Assembly: GCF_003121625.1 (NCBI RefSeq)
Contig: NZ_QDDJ01000004.1
Coordinates: 62,001 to 126,000 of the forward strand
Source of the DNA: Ornithinimicrobium cavernae
GTDB lineage: Bacteria; Actinomycetota; Actinomycetes; Actinomycetales; Dermatophilaceae
Length of the DNA stretch: 64,000 bases
Direction of reading: 5' to 3'
The position numbers were made by a program, and so were the translations under genes. Of this stretch, positions 61,674 through 64,000 are shown in pieces. How positions within the stretch are numbered: the stretch's first letter is position 1; each line of letters begins with the position of its first letter. Under the pieces are notes generated by a model. It was given only the letters and a program-made list of their open reading frames with translations. It searched no databases and was not told where the DNA came from.

Positions 61674-62980
61674 CCCCGGAGGCACACCAGGACGCCCCCG
61701 AGCTGACACCGCTCACCTTCGTCGCCACCAGCGACCTCACCGGGCTCACCAAGGGACGGGTCGTCCCGACAGCCGGTATGCCGACAGGCGCCTCGACCGG
61801 TTGGGTGCCGGCCAACGTGGGGATCGGTGTGGACGGCCACATCGTGGAGGGCATCCCCTTCGACTCCAGCGGGGATCTGCGGCTGCTGCCGGACCCCGAG
61901 GCGGTGCACGAGATCCGGGGCGTCCCCGGCAAGCCGGACCTCACCGTGGCGATCGCGAACGTGGTCCACACCGACGGCGCCCCGTGGTCGTGCTGCACCC
62001 GGACCATCCTGCGCGACACCGTCGCCGCCCTGCAGGAGGAGTTCGGGCTCAGCGCCGAGGTCGCGTTCGAGCACGAGTTCGCCGACCTGGACGGCGACAC
62101 CCCGCACCACCCGTTCTCGTGGCGCAACTTCCGGGCCGCCGAGCCGATCGGCTCGCACCTGGTGACCGCGATGCAGGCCAGCGGCCTGGAGCTGGAGAAC
62201 TGGCTGCCGGAGTACGGCCGCCACCAGTACGAGGTCGTCGTCGAGCGCGCGGCCCCCGTGGCGGCGGCCGACCGTGCCCTGCTGCTGCGCGACCTGGTCC
62301 GGGACGTCTTCGCGGCCTTCGACAGGCGCGCGAGCTTCACGCCGATGACCGCCCCCGGCGAGACCGGGGCCGGCGTCCACGTCCACTTCAGCCTGCAGTC
62401 GGCGGACGGCTCCAACCCGCTCTTCGACGCGGACCGGCCGGGACGGCTGTCCGAGCTCGGGGGCCGGTTCGCCGCGGGCATCCTGAGGTACGCGCCGTCC
62501 CTGGCCGCGGTCTTCGCGCCGCTGGCCATCTCCTACGAGCGGCTCAAGCCGCACAACTGGTCCGCCGCCGGGGTGTTCCTCGGCGTGGAGAACCGCGAGG
62601 CGCTGCTGCGGATCTGCCCGACCATCGAGATCAACGGCCAGGACCCGGAGCCGCAGCTGCACTTCGAGTTCCGCGCCGGCGACATCGGCGCCAACCCCTG
62701 GCTGCTGCTCGCGGTCGTGCTGCGCGCCGGCCTGGAGGGCCTGCGCCAGGACCTGGAGCCGGCCGAGGTCGTCGTGGGTGAGCCCGAGCGGGCGCAGATC
62801 ACGGACCTGCCCTGCGACCTGGCCCAGGCGCTCGACCTGTTCGAGCAGGACGCGGAGGTGCGCTCGTGGCTGGGCGAGGACCTGGTCCAGACCTATCTCG
62901 CCGTCAAGCGTGCCGAGCTGGCGGCGGTGGCCGACATGAGTGACGAGGAGAGGTGCCGCTGGTATGCCGACATCTACTGA
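61670..62980 (+). CDS. Glutamine synthetase-family ligase (gamma-glutamylamine/GlnA-like)
   Basis: A 436-residue GS-fold enzyme, with the metal glutamates in VAFEHEFADL, HVHFSLQSADGSNPLF for the nucleotide/metal His, ENREALLRI for the ATP arginine region and HFEFRAGDIGANPWLLLAVV near the active-site Arg. The N-terminal beta-grasp part is weakly conserved, as in non-ammonia ligases such as PuuA or IpuC. It probably makes a gamma-glutamyl amide of an imported amine. ATG 61670 is coupled to the permease gene. Confidence 0.88.
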   Translation: MTPEAHQDAPELTPLTFVATSDLTGLTKGRVVPTAGMPTGASTGWVPANVGIGVDGHIVEGIPFDSSGDLRLLPDPEAVHEIRGVPGKPDLTVAIANVVHTDGAPWSCCTRTILRDTVAALQEEFGLSAEVAFEHEFADLDGDTPHHPFSWRNFRAAEPIGSHLVTAMQASGLELENWLPEYGRHQYEVVVERAAPVAAADRALLLRDLVRDVFAAFDRRASFTPMTAPGETGAGVHVHFSLQSADGSNPLFDADRPGRLSELGGRFAAGILRYAPSLAAVFAPLAISYERLKPHNWSAAGVFLGVENREALLRICPTIEINGQDPEPQLHFEFRAGDIGANPWLLLAVVLRAGLEGLRQDLEPAEVVVGEPERAQITDLPCDLAQALDLFEQDAEVRSWLGEDLVQTYLAVKRAELAAVADMSDEERCRWYADIY

Positions 62981-64000
62981 GTGGCTCACCACCCTGGACC
63001 TGGTGGACCACCACTGCCACGGTGTGGTCGAGTCCGACCTGACGCGGCCGCAGTTCGAGGACCTGATCACCGAGTCCGACGTCCCCGCACCGGCCGGCAC
63101 CACGCACTTCGACACCCAGCTCGGGATGGCCCTGCGGGCGCACTGCCCGCCGGTGCTGGACCTGCCCGCCTTCGCCTCCCCCGACGACTACCTCGCCCGC
63201 CGGGCGGAGCTGGGCGCGCACGAGGTCAACCAGCGGCTGCTGCGCGCCTCAGGCATCACCGACTACGTCGTGGAGACCGGGTTCCGCCCCGACCTCATCC
63301 TGAGCCCGGAGCAGATGGGTGAGCGCGGCGCCGCGCGGTCCGCCGAGGTGGTCCGCCTGGAGCTCCTCGCCGAGCAGGTGGCGGCCGCGCACGACCCGGC
63401 CGACTTCCTCACCGCCTTCCGCGCCCGACTGGACCACGAGCTGACCCGCGCGGTCGGGGTGAAGTCCGTGGCGGCATACCGCGGCGGTTTCGAGCTGGAC
63501 CCCACGCCACCGGGCGAGGAGGAGGTCACCCGCGCCGTCGTGCAGTGGCGTGCGCAGACCCCGGAGGGCCAGCCGCTGCGGCTCACCGACCCGGTGCTGA
63601 TCCGCGCCGGCTGGTGGGAGGCGATCCACCGGGCGGTGCCGATCCAGCTGCACGTGGGCTACGGCGACCCAGACGTCGACCTGCACCGGACCAACCCCCT
63701 GCTGCTCAGCGACCTGCTGCGCAACGCCCGCTGCAGCGGCGCGAGCTTCCTGCTGCTGCACTGCTACCCGTTCCACCGCGAGGCCGGCTACCTCGCGCAC
63801 GTCTTCGAGCACGTCTACTGCGACGTGGGGCTGGCGGTGAACTACACCGGGGCGCAGTCGGCGCAGGTGATCGCCGAGAGCCTGGAGCTCACGCCGTTCC
63901 ACAAGGCGCTGTTCTCCTCCGACGCCTGGGGCGCCGCGGAGCTGTTCCACCTCGGCGCGGTGCTGTTCCGCCGGGGCCTGGGCGAGGCGCTGGAGCGCTG
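62964..64000 (+). CDS. Amidohydrolase (FluG N-terminal-like), truncated by the window end
   Basis: The frame is open from ATG 62964 to the last base (345 codons, no stop). GAGGAGAGG lies upstream, and the start overlaps the ligase gene by 17 nt. LDLVDHHCHGVVESD gives the H-x-H metal site, IQLHVGYGD a strand-end His, FLLLHCYPFHREA a further His, and LFSSDAWG the catalytic Asp, all as in amidohydrolase_2/FluG proteins. In fungal FluG this domain is fused to a glutamine-synthetase domain, and here the two are adjacent genes. It probably hydrolyses a glutamylated or related amide. Confidence 0.85.
   Translation, partial: MPTSTEWLTTLDLVDHHCHGVVESDLTRPQFEDLITESDVPAPAGTTHFDTQLGMALRAHCPPVLDLPAFASPDDYLARRAELGAHEVNQRLLRASGITDYVVETGFRPDLILSPEQMGERGAARSAEVVRLELLAEQVAAAHDPADFLTAFRARLDHELTRAVGVKSVAAYRGGFELDPTPPGEEEVTRAVVQWRAQTPEGQPLRLTDPVLIRAGWWEAIHRAVPIQLHVGYGDPDVDLHRTNPLLLSDLLRNARCSGASFLLLHCYPFHREAGYLAHVFEHVYCDVGLAVNYTGAQSAQVIAESLELTPFHKALFSSDAWGAAELFHLGAVLFRRGLGEALER

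Noticed and set aside
1-64000. CRISPR arrays, tRNA or rRNA genes, IS elements
   Set aside because: No regularly spaced repeats of the right size, no cloverleaf-like sequence and no transposase-like protein were seen by eye.

Overview
The window is 64 kb of very GC-rich, densely packed DNA with almost no non-coding space. Start codons are often GTG, many neighbours overlap by 4 nt (ATGA or GTGA) and Shine-Dalgarno sites are strong. Gene content points to a high-GC Gram-positive: a DUF222/HNH '13E12'-type endonuclease with a LexA-like site, an ERCC4 nuclease carrying an Lsr2-type C-terminus, actinobacterial ROK, HutC and FadR regulators, and an SNF2-SWIM helicase pair. An actinobacterium, possibly of the Intrasporangiaceae/Ornithinimicrobiaceae type, is the best guess. 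I saw no tRNA, rRNA, CRISPR array, transposase or prophage gene.

Layout. (1) 1-4906: a nucleoside operon on the + strand (nucleoside hydrolase, concentrative nucleoside transporter, PfkB ribokinase, DeoC aldolase, HutC-type GntR regulator). Together these import (deoxy)nucleosides, cleave off the base, phosphorylate the pentose and split deoxyribose-5-P. (2) 4923-6620: a Tat-exported beta-helix (pectate-lyase superfamily) enzyme. (3) 6774-24203: a large catabolic island. A 14-gene leftward run (21991 down to 6774) has almost no gaps and ends at a hairpin. A divergent FadR-type regulator and a DadA-like dehydrogenase lie on the right. The run holds a proline-racemase-family epimerase/dehydratase with a Ser/Cys pair, two DapA-family lyases, an aldehyde dehydrogenase, a TRAP transporter, an MFS carrier, a LysR regulator, an old-yellow-enzyme-like flavoprotein, a second FAD flavoprotein, two short-chain dehydrogenases and a Rossmann oxidoreductase. 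The epimerase, DadA-like, DapA-like and ALDH genes match the known trans-4-hydroxy-L-proline pathway. The extra redox enzymes suggest a modified imino acid or a second branch, and this is the best candidate here for an undescribed pathway.

(4) 24374-35789: mixed chromosomal genes (enoyl-CoA hydratase-like, DUF222/HNH, alpha/beta hydrolase, ERCC4-Lsr2, lipoprotein gamma-glutamyltransferase, RidA, MarR with a divergent DinB-like gene, thrC-thrB, flavodoxin-like). (5) 35856-42293: potassium homeostasis. TrkH-TrkA type uptake genes are followed by KdpD-KdpE, without kdpFABC, and a perfect 19-bp inverted repeat lies in front of trkH. (6) 42392-49243: a decayed VapC-like fragment, rdgB, a second gamma-glutamyltransferase, a CBS protein, a small membrane protein, a drug-type ABC exporter with a MerR regulator, and rph. 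(7) 49358-54468: SNF2 helicase plus SWIM protein, then a RES toxin/antitoxin module with a readable autoregulated promoter. (8) 54587-59160: ROK regulator and a divergent monosaccharide ABC importer. (9) 59244-64000: RpiR regulator, amino-acid permease, glutamine-synthetase-like ligase and a FluG-like amidohydrolase that runs off the window end.

Two genome-scale oddities run through the window. The octamer GTATGCCG (either strand) appears about 26 times by eye, mostly right of 24 kb. Several genes also carry short near-tandem duplications (29-39 bp) exactly at their 3' ends.
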